Shown: positions 33,815 to 42,953, counted from the stretch's first letter. The stretch: 64,000 bases of DNA from Microbacterium testaceum (GCF_029761935.1 NZ_CP121699.1:1984001-2048000), one strand, 5' to 3'. Numbers and translations are program-made. Notes: generated by a model from the letters alone, not told the origin.

Positions 33815-33859
33815 GCCTCCATCATGCGTCGGTGGGCCCTGTGAAGAGGTAGCCCACGT

Positions 33860-33943
33860 GACACAACGCAGGACATTCGGCCCTTACGGTCCCGATCCCG
33901 CACGGCCGACGGCATCCGACGGCCGATACTCCTGCGTTGTGTC
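33860..33943. repeat. Dispersed intergenic palindrome, type B
   Basis: Outer arms GACACAACGCAGGA (33860-33873) and TCCTGCGTTGTGTC (33930-33943) are exact complements; then 3 unpaired nt on each side; then TCGGCC (33877-33882) and GGCCGA (33921-33926). This is the same architecture as copy A1 (arm, 3 nt, TCGG), but with a different outer arm. It lies in the divergent spacer between arfB and the kdp operon, where a terminator makes no sense. Confidence 0.65.
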
Positions 33944-34016
33944 GTCCCCTCCGCGGTGAACCATCCCGGACGGCTCCGGCATCCGGGACAGCGCTCCGGC
34001 TCCGTTGCGTCCACCT

Positions 34017-34075
34017 CACCCCGTACGAGTAAGCACCCCGTGCGCGTGAGAGCTCCTTCCCCGTAAGCACCCCGT
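34017..34075 (+). promoter_or_regulatory. Direct-repeat array upstream of the kdp operon
   Basis: CACCCCGT occurs at 34017, 34034 and 34068; the longer form GTAAGCACCCCGT occurs at 34029 and 34063, 34 nt apart. A further CCCCGTAAG at 34059 and ACCCGTAGG at about 34090 fit the pattern. The array lies ~140-190 bp before the first kdp reading frame. A response-regulator site (KdpE or another OmpR-type protein binding direct repeats) is a reasonable inference. The rest of 33815-34210 contains only the type B palindrome. Confidence 0.5.
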
Positions 34076-34210
34076 ATGTGTCCGTCAGCGACCCGTAGGG
34101 AAAGCGTTAGGACGCCGGGATGCCGCGGGCTCGAGGAGTTGTATCGACAGACGTGCCGCCCCGCGGCGCCCGCGGCCTTCCCGCGGTACAGACCCGAATC
34201 TGGAGTCGTC

Positions 34211-34351
34211 GTGCTCGATGTCGTCTTCCTCGCCGTGACCGTCGCGTTGTTCGCGCTGGTCGCGCTCGTCGCCAAGGGGGTCGAGAAGCTGGGCCCCGAG
34301 GCCCGCCCCTCCTCCGCCCGCCCCACCGGTCGAGGCGGTGAGCGCTCGTGA
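34211..34351 (+). CDS. Small membrane protein leading the kdp operon
   Basis: 46 residues (MLDVVFLAVTVALFALVALVAKGVEKLG...). GTG start at 34211 with GGAG 6 nt upstream. One TM helix of ~20 residues, then a polar tail. Its TGA overlaps the kdpF GTG (GTGA), so it is translationally coupled to kdpF. Similar small single-pass proteins precede kdpF in related actinobacteria, to my recollection; function unknown. Confidence 0.72.
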   Translation: MLDVVFLAVTVALFALVALVAKGVEKLGPEARPSSARPTGRGGERS

Positions 34352-34437
34352 TCTTCTTCTCGATCCTGGCCGCCGTGCTCGCGGTCGCCGCCGTCGTGTA
34401 CCTCGTGGTCGCGCTCGTCCGACCGGAGAAGTTCTGA
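34348..34437 (+). CDS. kdpF: KdpF, small stabilising subunit of the Kdp K+ pump
   Basis: 29 residues: VIFFSILAAVLAVAAVVYLV followed by VALVRPEKF, one TM helix and the YLxxALxRPExF ending that defines KdpF. GTG start overlaps the preceding stop, and kdpA begins 3 bp after its TGA. It stabilises the KdpABC complex in the membrane. Confidence 0.9.
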   Translation: MIFFSILAAVLAVAAVVYLVVALVRPEKF

Positions 34438-34440
34438 CCC

Positions 34441-36126
34441 ATGGATAGCGGAATCGTCTGGTCCATTGTCCTGACCAGCCTCACCCTCGTCGTCGCCCTG
34501 GGCCTGGCCTACCGCCCCCTCGGCGACTACATCGCCCGCATCTACACCGGCGAGCGCGATCTCGCCGTCGAGCGCGGCACCTACCGCCTGATCGGCGTCG
34601 ACCCCCGCAGCGCCCAGACCTGGCAGGCCTACCTGCGCTCGGTGCTGCTGTTCTCGTTCGTCGGCGTCGTGTTCGTGTACGCGATCATGCGCCTGCAGGC
34701 GGTGCTGCCGCTGTCGCTCGGCTTCGATTCCCCCGGCGAGGCTCTGTCGTTCAACACGGCGGTGTCGTTCGTGACGAACACCAACTGGCAGTCGTACTCG
34801 GGTGAGCTGACCCTCGGGTACACCGTGCAGTTCGCCGCCCTCACCGTGCAGAACTTCGTGTCGGCCGCCGTCGGCATCGCCGTCGCCGTGGCCCTCGTGC
34901 GCGGCTTCGCCTACCGCCGCAGCGGCGTGATCGGCAACTTCTGGGTCGACCTCGTACGCGGCACCTACCGTCTGCTGCTGCCCTTCGCGGTCGTCGCCGC
35001 GATCGTGCTGCTCGCCGGCGGCGTCATCCAGAACCTCTCGGGATTCACGGATGCCACCACGGTGGCGGGAGCAGCCCAGTCGATCCCCGGCGGCCCGGTC
35101 GCCTCGCAGGAGGCCATCAAGCTGCTCGGCACCAACGGTGGCGGCATCTTCAACACCAACTCCGCGCACCCGTTCGAGAACCCCACGCCCTGGACGAACC
35201 TGTTCTCGATCTTCCTGATGCTGGTGATCCCGTTCTCGCTGCCCCGCGCCTTCGGCCGCATCGTCGGCGACGACCGCCAGGGCTACACGATCCTCGGCGT
35301 GATGGGGGCCATCTTCGTGGCATCCACCGCCCTGCTCACCTGGGCCGAGACGGCCGCAGGCGGCACGGCTCCGATGCTCGCGGGCGGTGCGATGGAGGGC
35401 AAAGAGGTGCGCTTCGGCATCTTCGGTTCGACCCTCTTCGGCACCACCAGCACGCTCACCTCGACCGGTGCCGTCAACTCGATGCACGACAGCTACACGG
35501 CTCTCGGCGGCATGATGCCGATGATCAACATGATGCTCGGCGAGATCGCCCCCGGCGGTGTCGGATCGGGCCTCTACGGCATTCTGATCCTCGCCGTGAT
35601 CGCGGTCTTCGTCGGTGGCCTGCTGATCGGCCGGACGCCCGAGTACCTCGGCAAGAAGATCGGGCCGAAGGAGATCAAGCTCGCGAGCCTGTACATCCTC
35701 GTCACCCCGACCCTCGTGCTGGCCGGCACCGCGCTGAGCTTCGGCGTCCCCGCGATCCGTTCCGACGTCGAGACCACCTCGATCTGGAACCCGGGCGTCC
35801 ACGGCCTGAGCGAGGTGCTCTACGCCTTCACCTCGGCTGCGAACAACAACGGTTCGGCGTTCGCGGGCCTCACCGCCAACACCCCGTGGTTCAACACCGC
35901 GCTCGGTGTGGCGATGCTGCTCGGCCGGTTCCTGCCGATCGTGTTCGTTCTGGCCCTCGCCGGTTCGCTCGCGGCTCAGGATGCCGTGCCCTCCACCGCC
36001 GGCACCCTGCCGACGCACCGCCCGCAATTCGCCGGCCTCCTGGGCGGCGTGGCCGTGATCGTGACGGCTCTCACCTATTTCCCGGTCCTCACCCTCGGAC
36101 CCCTCGCTGAAGGACTGACCCGCTGA
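34441..36126 (+). CDS. kdpA: Potassium-transporting ATPase subunit A
   Basis: 561 residues, full length. Polytopic channel-like subunit that selects and moves K+. Selectivity-filter-type segments are visible: [54 protein letters not shown] and [13 protein letters not shown], four repeats as in the KtrB/TrkH/KdpA superfamily. The stop overlaps the kdpB start by one base (TGATG). Confidence 0.97.
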   Translation: MDSGIVWSIVLTSLTLVVALGLAYRPLGDYIARIYTGERDLAVERGTYRLIGVDPRSAQTWQAYLRSVLLFSFVGVVFVYAIMRLQAVLPLSLGFDSPGEALSFNTAVSFVTNTNWQSYSGELTLGYTVQFAALTVQNFVSAAVGIAVAVALVRGFAYRRSGVIGNFWVDLVRGTYRLLLPFAVVAAIVLLAGGVIQNLSGFTDATTVAGAAQSIPGGPVASQEAIKLLGTNGGGIFNTNSAHPFENPTPWTNLFSIFLMLVIPFSLPRAFGRIVGDDRQGYTILGVMGAIFVASTALLTWAETAAGGTAPMLAGGAMEGKEVRFGIFGSTLFGTTSTLTSTGAVNSMHDSYTALGGMMPMINMMLGEIAPGGVGSGLYGILILAVIAVFVGGLLIGRTPEYLGKKIGPKEIKLASLYILVTPTLVLAGTALSFGVPAIRSDVETTSIWNPGVHGLSEVLYAFTSAANNNGSAFAGLTANTPWFNTALGVAMLLGRFLPIVFVLALAGSLAAQDAVPSTAGTLPTHRPQFAGLLGGVAVIVTALTYFPVLTLGPLAEGLTR

Positions 36127-38264
36127 TGTCCACCCTCACCCACGCCCCGGCCCCCGAAGCCGAACCGGCTTCGACCGCCCCTCGTCGCGCGTTCAGCGCC
36201 GCGCAGGTCGTGGCCGCCCTGCCGGGCGCGGCCAAGAAGCTCAACCCCGCCGCGCAGTGGCGCAATCCCGTGATGTTCCTCGTCTGGGTGGGCGCCGCCT
36301 TGACGACGCTCATCGCGATCGCCGAGCCTTTCCTCGGCGGCAGCGACGACAGCCTCCCCTTCGGCTTCACCTGGGGTATCGCGATCTGGCTGTGGCTGAC
36401 GGTGTTCTTCGCGAACATCGCCGAGTCGGTCGCCGAGGGCCGCGGCAAGGCGCAGGCGGCGACGCTTCGCAAGACGCGCACGACGACCTCGGCCCGCCGC
36501 GTCGTCTCGTACGACGAGAAGGCCGACCCCTCGGCATCCGGTGCCGCCACCGAAGACGTCCCCTCGGGCGACCTCCGCGTCGGCGACATCGTGCTGGTCG
36601 AGACCGGCGAACTCATCCCCGGCGACGGCGACATCGTGTCGGGCATCGCGACGGTCGACGAGTCGGCCATCACGGGCGAGTCCGCCCCGGTCGTGCGCGA
36701 ATCGGGTGGTGACCGCAGCGCGGTCACCGGCGGCACGCGCGTGCTCAGCGACCGCATCGTGGTGAAGATCACCTCGAAGCCGGGCGAGACCTTCGTCGAC
36801 CGCATGATCGCCCTGGTCGAGGGCGCGTCGCGTCAGCGCACGCCCAACGAGATCGCGCTGAACATCCTGCTCGCGAGCCTGTCGATCGTCTTCGTCGTCG
36901 TGGTGCTCGTGCTGAACCCGATCGCCTCGTATGCGGCATCGCCGGTGTCGATCCCGGTCCTGGTCGCGCTGCTGGTCTGCCTGATCCCCACGACCATCGG
37001 TGCTCTGCTGAGCGCGATCGGCATCGCGGGCATGGACCGTCTCGTGCAGCGCAACGTGCTCGCGATGTCGGGTCGCGCGGTCGAGGCCGCGGGAGACGTC
37101 ACCACCCTGCTGTTGGATAAGACCGGCACCATCACCTACGGCAACCGTCGCGCGTCGGCCTTCGTGCCGATGAAGGGCGTCGGGAGCCCCGAGCTCGCCG
37201 AGTACGCCTCGCTGTCGTCGCAGGCCGACCCCACGCCCGAGGGCGTCTCGGTGGTCGAGCTGGCCGCAGCTCAAGGCATCGTCGCCGACATGCCCCGCGG
37301 TGCGGAGCCCGTACCCTTCACCGCCCAGACCCGCATGAGCGGCCTCGACCTGGTCGACGGCACGCAGGTGCGCAAGGGCGCGAGCTCGGCCGTGCTCGCG
37401 TGGCTCGAGGCCTCGGGCAGCCCGGTCGCCCCGGCGTTGCGCGCGCAGCTGATGAGCGAGACGGATGCCATCGCCCAGTCCGGCGGCACGCCCCTGGTGG
37501 TCGCGACCCTGTCGAAGGGCGTGGGGCAGGTGCTCGGCGTCATCCACCTCAAGGACGTCGTCAAAGACGGACTGCGCGAGCGCTTCGGCGAGCTGCGCGC
37601 GATGGGCATCCGTACCGTGATGATCACGGGCGACAACCCCCTCACCGCCAAGGCGATCGCCGCCGAGGCGGGCGTCGACGACTTCCTCGCCGAGGCCACG
37701 CCCGAGGACAAGCTCGCCCTCATCCAGCGCGAGCAGGAAGGCGGCAACCTCGTCGCGATGACCGGTGACGGCACGAACGACGCCCCCGCCCTGGCGCAGG
37801 CCGACGTGGGTGTCGCGATGAACACGGGCACCTCGGCCGCGAAAGAGGCCGGCAACATGGTCGACCTCGACTCCGATCCGACCAAGCTCATCGACATCGT
37901 CCGCATCGGCAAGCAGCTGCTCATCACGCGCGGCGCCCTGACCACGTTCTCGCTCGCCAACGACATCGCGAAGTACTTCGCGATCATCCCGGCGATGTTC
38001 ATGGGCGTGTTCCCGGGCCTCGCGGCGCTGAACATCATGGGTCTGCACTCCCCGGCATCCGCCGTCACGAGCGCGATCATCTTCAACGCGATCGTGATCA
38101 TCGTGCTCATCCCCCTCGCGCTGCGGGGCGTGAAATACCGCGCCGCGAGCGCGTCGAGCATCCTCAGCCGCAACCTGCTCGTCTACGGGCTCGGCGGCGT
38201 CATCGTCCCCTTCATCGGCATCAAGCTCATCGACCTCGTCGTGAGCCTGCTCCCCGGTTTCTGA
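36126..38264 (+). CDS. kdpB: Potassium-transporting P-type ATPase subunit B
   Basis: 712 residues. Catalytic subunit: phosphorylation site DKTGTIT at Asp331, TGES in [11 protein letters not shown] of the actuator domain, [16 protein letters not shown] and [25 protein letters not shown] of the hinge region. N-terminal cytosolic extension, 7 TM helices. Couples ATP hydrolysis to K+ import with KdpA. Confidence 0.97.
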   Translation: MSTLTHAPAPEAEPASTAPRRAFSAAQVVAALPGAAKKLNPAAQWRNPVMFLVWVGAALTTLIAIAEPFLGGSDDSLPFGFTWGIAIWLWLTVFFANIAESVAEGRGKAQAATLRKTRTTTSARRVVSYDEKADPSASGAATEDVPSGDLRVGDIVLVETGELIPGDGDIVSGIATVDESAITGESAPVVRESGGDRSAVTGGTRVLSDRIVVKITSKPGETFVDRMIALVEGASRQRTPNEIALNILLASLSIVFVVVVLVLNPIASYAASPVSIPVLVALLVCLIPTTIGALLSAIGIAGMDRLVQRNVLAMSGRAVEAAGDVTTLLLDKTGTITYGNRRASAFVPMKGVGSPELAEYASLSSQADPTPEGVSVVELAAAQGIVADMPRGAEPVPFTAQTRMSGLDLVDGTQVRKGASSAVLAWLEASGSPVAPALRAQLMSETDAIAQSGGTPLVVATLSKGVGQVLGVIHLKDVVKDGLRERFGELRAMGIRTVMITGDNPLTAKAIAAEAGVDDFLAEATPEDKLALIQREQEGGNLVAMTGDGTNDAPALAQADVGVAMNTGTSAAKEAGNMVDLDSDPTKLIDIVRIGKQLLITRGALTTFSLANDIAKYFAIIPAMFMGVFPGLAALNIMGLHSPASAVTSAIIFNAIVIIVLIPLALRGVKYRAASASSILSRNLLVYGLGGVIVPFIGIKLIDLVVSLLPGF

Positions 38265-38275
38265 AAGGCCCCGTC

Positions 38276-38866
38276 ATGCGCACCACCCTGCGTACCACCG
38301 CCGTCGCCGTCCGCGCGATGGTCGTCTTCACCCTTCTCCTCGGCGTGGCATACATGCTGCTGATCACCGCGGTCGGCCAGGTCGCCCTGCCGTTCCAAGC
38401 GAACGGTTCGCTCATCAAGACCGCCGACGGGCAGGTCTCGGGCTCGCAGCTGATCGGGCAGTCCTTCACGGATGCCGATGGCAACGCGCTCCCGCAGTAC
38501 TTCCAGTCCCGTCCCTCGGCCGCGGGCGACGGCTACGACTCCACCGCGTCGAGCGGATCGAACTGGGGCCCTGAGAACGAAGACCTGATCGCCGCGATCG
38601 AGGAGCGCAAGGCCGCCTCGGTCGAGCTCGACGGGTCGGGTCAGATCCCGGCCGATGCCCTGACCGCCTCGGCCTCCGGTCTCGACCCCGACATCTCGGT
38701 CGCAGGCGCCGAGCGACAGGTCGCCCGCGTCGCCGAGGCCCGGGGCCTCTCGGCATCTGAGGTCGAATCCCTCGTCAGCGCGCACACGATCCCGCGCGAC
38801 CTGGGGTACCTCGGCGACCCGCGCGTGAACGTGGTCGAACTCAATCGCGCGCTCGACGCCCTCTGA
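38276..38866 (+). CDS. kdpC: Potassium-transporting ATPase subunit C
   Basis: 196 residues. One N-terminal TM helix (VFTLLLGVAYMLLITAVGQ), then the extracytoplasmic domain with QLIGQSF, PQYFQSRPSAAGDGYDSTASSGSNWGPEN and a C-terminal RDLGYLGDPRVNVVELNRALD. All are standard KdpC features. ATG 11 bp after kdpB. Confidence 0.96.
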   Translation: MRTTLRTTAVAVRAMVVFTLLLGVAYMLLITAVGQVALPFQANGSLIKTADGQVSGSQLIGQSFTDADGNALPQYFQSRPSAAGDGYDSTASSGSNWGPENEDLIAAIEERKAASVELDGSGQIPADALTASASGLDPDISVAGAERQVARVAEARGLSASEVESLVSAHTIPRDLGYLGDPRVNVVELNRALDAL

Positions 38867-38898
38867 GAGACGAGAATCAGGGACATGCATCTCTCACC

Positions 38899-38931
38899 CG
38901 CCGCCGCCGCGCCTCTCGCGCGGCGGCGGCG
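38899..38931 (+). terminator. GC-rich perfect hairpin between kdpC and kdpD
   Basis: Two exact 14-nt arms, CGCCGCCGCCGCGC (38899-38912) and GCGCGGCGGCGGCG (38918-38931), with a 5-nt loop. No U-tract. It could attenuate read-through from the abundant kdpFABC transcript into the sensor genes. Confidence 0.65.
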
Positions 38932-38949
38932 CCGTGCGTTCGAGCGAGC

Positions 38950-39004
38950 GGTCGCTGAGCCCGTCGAGGCGTTCGCGCGGGTCCCTTCGACATGCGCAGC
39001 GACC
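38950..39004. repeat. Imperfect palindrome overlapping the kdpD 5' end
   Basis: GGTCGCTG (38950-38957) and CAGCGACC (38997-39004) are complementary, and the interior contains CCGTCGAGGC and GGGTCCCTTCGAC. The GGTCCCTTCGACA style resembles dispersed palindromes I associate with Microbacteriaceae genomes. The ATG at 38992 lies inside this element, which argues against its use as the kdpD start. Confidence 0.45.
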
Positions 39005-39024
39005 TGGGCTCCGAGGTGCGCCTC

Positions 39025-41547
39025 GTGAAGCGCGGGCGCTTGCGCGTGCTGCTGGGCATGGCGCCCGGTGTCGGCAAGACGTACGAGATGCTCGAAGAGG
39101 GCCGGCGCCTGCGCGACGAGGGCCATGACGTCGTCATCGCGATCGTCGAGACCCACGGCCGCGTCGCGACCGCAGCGCAAGCCGAGGGCCTCGAGGTGAT
39201 CCCCCGCCGCGCCGTCGCCCACCGCGGGGTCGCGCTCGACGAGATGGACCTCGATGCGGTGCTCGAACGGCATCCGCGCATCGCGCTCGTCGACGAACTG
39301 GCGCACACGAACGTCCCGGGCTCGCGCAACGAGAAGCGCTGGACCGATGTCGAAGAATTGCTCGACGCCGGCATCGACGTGATCACGACCGTGAACGTGC
39401 AGCACATCGAATCTCTCAACGACGTGGTCGAGAAGATCACCGGCGTCGTTCAGCGGGAGACGGTTCCGGATGCCGTCGTCCGCTCCGCCGATCAGATCGA
39501 GGTCGTCGACCTGGCACCGCAGTCTCTGCGTGATCGCCTCGCCGCAGGTTCGGTGTACCCCGCCGAGCGCATCGACGCCGCCCTGTCGAACTACTTCCGC
39601 CTCGGCAACCTGACGGCGCTGCGCGAGCTCGCTCTGCTGTGGCTGGCCGACGAGGTCGACTCGGCCCTGCAGCGCTACCGCACCGAGCACGGCATCGAGG
39701 GTTCGTGGCAGGCGCGCGAGCGCGTGGTCGTCGCCCTCACCGGCGGCCCCGAGGGCGAGACGCTCCTGCGCCGCGGAGCCCGGATCGCGGCCCGCTCGGC
39801 CGGCGGCGAGCTGCTCGCCGTGCACGTGTCGAGCCAGGACGGCCTGCGCACGAGCGCCCCGGCCACCCTCGCCGAGCAGCGCGCCCTCGTCGAGTCGCTG
39901 GGCGGCTCGTACCACCAGGTGGTGGGCGACGATCCCGCCACCGCCCTCGTCGACTTCGCGCGATCGGTCAACGCCTCGCAGCTGGTCATCGGCGTGAGCC
40001 GTCGCGGCCGCCTGGCCGCCGCCCTCACCGGCCCTGGCATCGGTGCCACTGTCATCCGCCTCTCGGGCGACATCGACGTGCACATCGTCAGCCACGCGCG
40101 CGCGGGCGGACGCTTCGCCCTCCCCCGCCTCAGCGGCCCCGCGCTGAGCGCGAAGCGCCGCCTCCTGGGCTTCGTCGTCGCCGTCCTCGGGGGACCGCTG
40201 ATCTCGCTGCTGCTGATCTCGACGGGCTCCGACGACTCCATCGCCGCCGACGTGCTCGTGTACCAGCTGCTCGTCGTGGTCGTGGCGCTGATCGGGGGGA
40301 TCTGGCCGGCCCTGTTCGCTGCGGTGCTGTCGGGCTTCACGCTCAACTTCCTCTTCATCGAACCGCTGTACACCGTGACCATCAGCAATCCCGCGAACAC
40401 GATCGCGCTGGTGTTGTACGTGGTCATCGCGATGCTCGTGAGCACCGTCGTCGACCAGGCAGCCCGTCGGGCCCGCTCCGCCCGCCGCGCCACGGCCGAG
40501 GCCGAGCTGCTCGCCACGGTCGCGGGCAGCGTGCTCCGCGGCGAGAGCACGGTGCCCGCCCTGGTCACCCGTGCCCGAGAGGCCTTCGGCCTGGCCGGGG
40601 TGCGTCTCGTCGCCGCGGACGGCACGGTTCTCGCCACCGATGGCGAGCCCGTGCGCGACGGTCGCTCGGTCTCGGTCCCGGTCGGCGACGGTCGCGCGAC
40701 CCTCGAGCTGCACGGCGGCGATCTCGACGCCTCGGAGCGTCGCCTGCTCGACGTCGTCGTCGCGCAGCTCGCGGCCGCCCTCGAGCGCACCGATCTCGCC
40801 GAGACGGCCGCCGAGGCCGACGCCCTCGCCGAGACCGACCAGGTGCGCAGCGCCCTGCTGTCGGCGGTCAGCCACGACCTGCGCCGCCCCCTCGCCGCTG
40901 CCGTCGCCTCGCTCGGGGGCCTTCGCGCCGCGGGAGACCAGCTCTCCGACGATGACCGCCGCGAGCTGCTTGAGACCGCCGACGAGAGCCTCGCGACCCT
41001 GTCGGTGCTCGTCACCGACCTGCTCGACGTGAGCCGCGTGCAGGCGGGGGTGCTCGCCGTCTCGCTCACGCCGACCGATGCCGCGGGAGTGGTGCTCATG
41101 GCCCTCGACGAGCTCGACCTCGGCCCCGACGACGTCCACCTCGCCCTCGACCCCGACCTGCCCTCGCTGAGCGCCGACCCGGTGCTGCTGCAGCGCGTTC
41201 TCGTCAACGTGCTCACCAACGCCCAGCGGTACACACCCGACGGCGAGCGTGTGCGCATCGCCACGAGCCGCCTCGGCAGCACCGCCGAGATCCGCGTGAT
41301 CGATCACGGTCCGGGCATCGCCGCCGAGCGTCGCGAAGACATGTTCTCGCCATTCCAACGCCTCGGCGACACCGACAACACCGCTGGTCTCGGCCTCGGG
41401 CTCGCGCTCTCGCGCGGCTTCGCCGAGGGCATGGGCGGCACCCTCACCCCCGAAGACACCCCCGGCGGCGGGCTCACCATGGTCGTGGCGCTTCCCGTCG
41501 CGGGCGCGGATGCCGTGGCATCCGGAATCTCCAGGAGGACGCCGTGA
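39025..41547 (+). CDS. kdpD: Sensor histidine kinase KdpD
   Basis: 840 residues from GTG 39025, preferred because GAGG lies 8 nt upstream and the protein then starts VKRGRLRVLLGMAPGVGKTYEML, like other KdpD N-termini; ATG 38992 is an alternative inside a palindrome. Domains in order: KdpD N-domain with Walker A GMAPGVGKT and VDELAHTNVPGSRNEKRW; a Usp-like domain (ERVVVALTGGPEGETLL); four TM helices (about residues 385-495); a GAF-like domain; HisKA with SAVSHDLRRPLAAAVASL (phospho-His); and HATPase with NVLTNAQRYTPDG and GLGLGLALSRGF. Senses low K+ or turgor and phosphorylates KdpE. Confidence 0.95.
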   Translation: MKRGRLRVLLGMAPGVGKTYEMLEEGRRLRDEGHDVVIAIVETHGRVATAAQAEGLEVIPRRAVAHRGVALDEMDLDAVLERHPRIALVDELAHTNVPGSRNEKRWTDVEELLDAGIDVITTVNVQHIESLNDVVEKITGVVQRETVPDAVVRSADQIEVVDLAPQSLRDRLAAGSVYPAERIDAALSNYFRLGNLTALRELALLWLADEVDSALQRYRTEHGIEGSWQARERVVVALTGGPEGETLLRRGARIAARSAGGELLAVHVSSQDGLRTSAPATLAEQRALVESLGGSYHQVVGDDPATALVDFARSVNASQLVIGVSRRGRLAAALTGPGIGATVIRLSGDIDVHIVSHARAGGRFALPRLSGPALSAKRRLLGFVVAVLGGPLISLLLISTGSDDSIAADVLVYQLLVVVVALIGGIWPALFAAVLSGFTLNFLFIEPLYTVTISNPANTIALVLYVVIAMLVSTVVDQAARRARSARRATAEAELLATVAGSVLRGESTVPALVTRAREAFGLAGVRLVAADGTVLATDGEPVRDGRSVSVPVGDGRATLELHGGDLDASERRLLDVVVAQLAAALERTDLAETAAEADALAETDQVRSALLSAVSHDLRRPLAAAVASLGGLRAAGDQLSDDDRRELLETADESLATLSVLVTDLLDVSRVQAGVLAVSLTPTDAAGVVLMALDELDLGPDDVHLALDPDLPSLSADPVLLQRVLVNVLTNAQRYTPDGERVRIATSRLGSTAEIRVIDHGPGIAAERREDMFSPFQRLGDTDNTAGLGLGLALSRGFAEGMGGTLTPEDTPGGGLTMVVALPVAGADAVASGISRRTP

Positions 41548-42215
41548 AGGTACTCATCGCCGACGACGACCCGCAGCTGGTGCGCGCTCTGCGGATCACG
41601 CTCGCAGCCCACGGCTACGACGTGGTGGCCGCGGCCGACGGCGCCGCAGCGATCACGCTCGCCGCTCAAGCGCACCCCGACATCGTGCTGTTGGATCTCG
41701 GGATGCCGCACCTCGACGGCGTGCAGGTCATCCACGCGTTGCGCGGGTGGACGACCGCGCCGATCATCGTCGTCTCGGGCCGCACGGGTTCCGCCGACAA
41801 GGTGGAGGCGCTCGATGCCGGCGCCGACGACTTCGTGACCAAGCCCTTCCAGATCGACGAGCTGCTCGCGCGTCTGCGCGTGCACGCCCGACGTTCGGTG
41901 CCCTCGGCGGGCGACGCCGTCGTGCGCTTCGGCGACGTCGAGGTCGACCTGTCAGCCAAGGCCGTGCTGCGCGCGGGCACCCGCGTGCACCTCACCCCGA
42001 CCGAGTGGCGGATGCTCGAATTCCTCGCCCGCAACCCCGGCTCGCTCGTCACGCGCCAGACCCTGCTGAAGGAGATCTGGGCGAGCGAGCAGGTCGCTGA
42101 CAGCGGCTACCTGCGGCTGTACATGTCGCAGCTGCGCAAGAAGCTCGAGGCGGACCCGTCGAACCCCGTGCACCTGCTGACGGAGCAGGGGATGGGGTAT
42201 CGGCTGGTCGTGTGA
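41544..42215 (+). CDS. kdpE: Response regulator KdpE
   Basis: 223 residues. Receiver domain: VLIADDDPQLVRALRITLAAHG, phospho-acceptor in DIVLLDLGMPHLDG, and DDFVTKPF. OmpR-type winged helix at the C-terminus: VHLTPTEWRMLEFLARNPGSLVTRQTLLKEIW and LRLYMSQLRKKLEADPSNPVHLLTEQGMGYRL. GTG start overlaps the kdpD stop (GTGA). Activates kdpFABC on K+ limitation. Confidence 0.96.
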   Translation: MKVLIADDDPQLVRALRITLAAHGYDVVAAADGAAAITLAAQAHPDIVLLDLGMPHLDGVQVIHALRGWTTAPIIVVSGRTGSADKVEALDAGADDFVTKPFQIDELLARLRVHARRSVPSAGDAVVRFGDVEVDLSAKAVLRAGTRVHLTPTEWRMLEFLARNPGSLVTRQTLLKEIWASEQVADSGYLRLYMSQLRKKLEADPSNPVHLLTEQGMGYRLVV

Positions 42216-42274
42216 TCGGCCCTCGGCGTGCAGAGTCCCCAGCGCGGCGACCCGACGGTCCGCGGGCGAGCGGG

Positions 42275-42375
42275 CGAAACTCCTGTCATTTCGCACGGCC
42301 TCGGCTTGCCCGCCGGCCGCGTGCCCGCGGGGACGCGGGAGCACGAGAGCACGCCTCCGAAAGTCAGGAGTTTCG
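42275..42375. repeat. Dispersed intergenic palindrome, copy A3
   Basis: CGAAACTCCTG (42275-42285) pairs exactly with CAGGAGTTTCG (42365-42375); inside it, TTTCG (42289-42293) pairs with CGAAA (42358-42362), leaving a 2-3 nt bulge between arms. Between convergent kdpE and a short minus-strand frame whose last codons lie in the right arm. Same AACTCCTG core as A1 and A2. Confidence 0.7.
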
Positions 42376-42477
42376 TACGTCCCGGCCGTCCGCCGGCTCA
42401 TCCTCGGCCTCCGCCGCCAGGAACTCCGCCTGCACGCGGGCGCAGCGCGAAGCGAAGACGATCGAGTGGAGCAGCAT
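42364..42477 (-). CDS. Putative 37-residue protein coupled to upstream gene
   Basis: Short frame MLLHSIVFASRCARVQAEFLAAEAEDEPADGRDVRNS-stop, within which no known motif is seen. Its ATG overlaps the upstream gene's TGA by one base (TGATG), the same junction used by proven operons in this window, which is the main support. The last codons fall in the A3 palindrome. It may be a real small protein or chance. Confidence 0.4.
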   Translation of the reverse strand: MLLHSIVFASRCARVQAEFLAAEAEDEPADGRDVRNS

Positions 42478-42953
42478 CAGCGGACCTCCCCGACCGTGTG
42501 GCATCCGGGGCACGGGAAGGCGATGCGGTCACCCGCGTGGACGTCACCGGGGAGCACGACGGTTGCGCACGACTCCTCCCCGTGGGCGTCGACGACGTCG
42601 AACGGTTCGTCGTACGCGTGCGAGACGCGGCCGATGAGCCGCGCCTCGCGCCAGACAGCCTCGAGTCCGGCGACGCAGGCGTCGAGGCGCAAGGTGTCGG
42701 GCGTGGCCTCGGTCACCGTCGCGATCACCACTGTCGTCGACAGCGTCGCGGATGCCATCCCCCCCGACGCCGGGATCACCGCGGGGCCCGTGCAGACGCA
42801 GGGCGTGCCGCAGAGGTCGGCGTAGCGACCGACCGACACCGCCCGCACCGTGACGTCGTCGAGCGTCGGCGCGGAGCCGGCGGGCCACGCCGCGGCGTCG
42901 AAGGGCGCCGGGATGCTGGCGCGGAGGGTGGGGAGCAGGGCCGTGAGGGTCAT
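42477..42953 (-). CDS. Uncharacterised protein with C-terminal CxxC
   Basis: 158 residues from ATG 42953 (MTLTALLPTLRASIPAPF). Segments such as VRAVSVGRYADLCGTPCVCTGPAVIP, TTVVIATVTEATPDTLRLDACV and CATVVLPGDVHAGDRIAFPCPGCHTVGEVR point to a compact beta-rich domain with several cysteines; the final PCPGC might bind a metal. No TM helix or signal peptide. Family not recognised. Divergent from sufS across 261 bp containing a type C palindrome. Confidence 0.6.
   Translation of the reverse strand: MTLTALLPTLRASIPAPFDAAAWPAGSAPTLDDVTVRAVSVGRYADLCGTPCVCTGPAVIPASGGMASATLSTTVVIATVTEATPDTLRLDACVAGLEAVWREARLIGRVSHAYDEPFDVVDAHGEESCATVVLPGDVHAGDRIAFPCPGCHTVGEVR

Noticed and set aside
34090..34210. Possible cyclic-di-AMP (ydaO) riboswitch upstream of kdp
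   Set aside because: The interval lacks the conserved riboswitch core; it holds only direct repeats and GC-rich hairpin-prone sequence.
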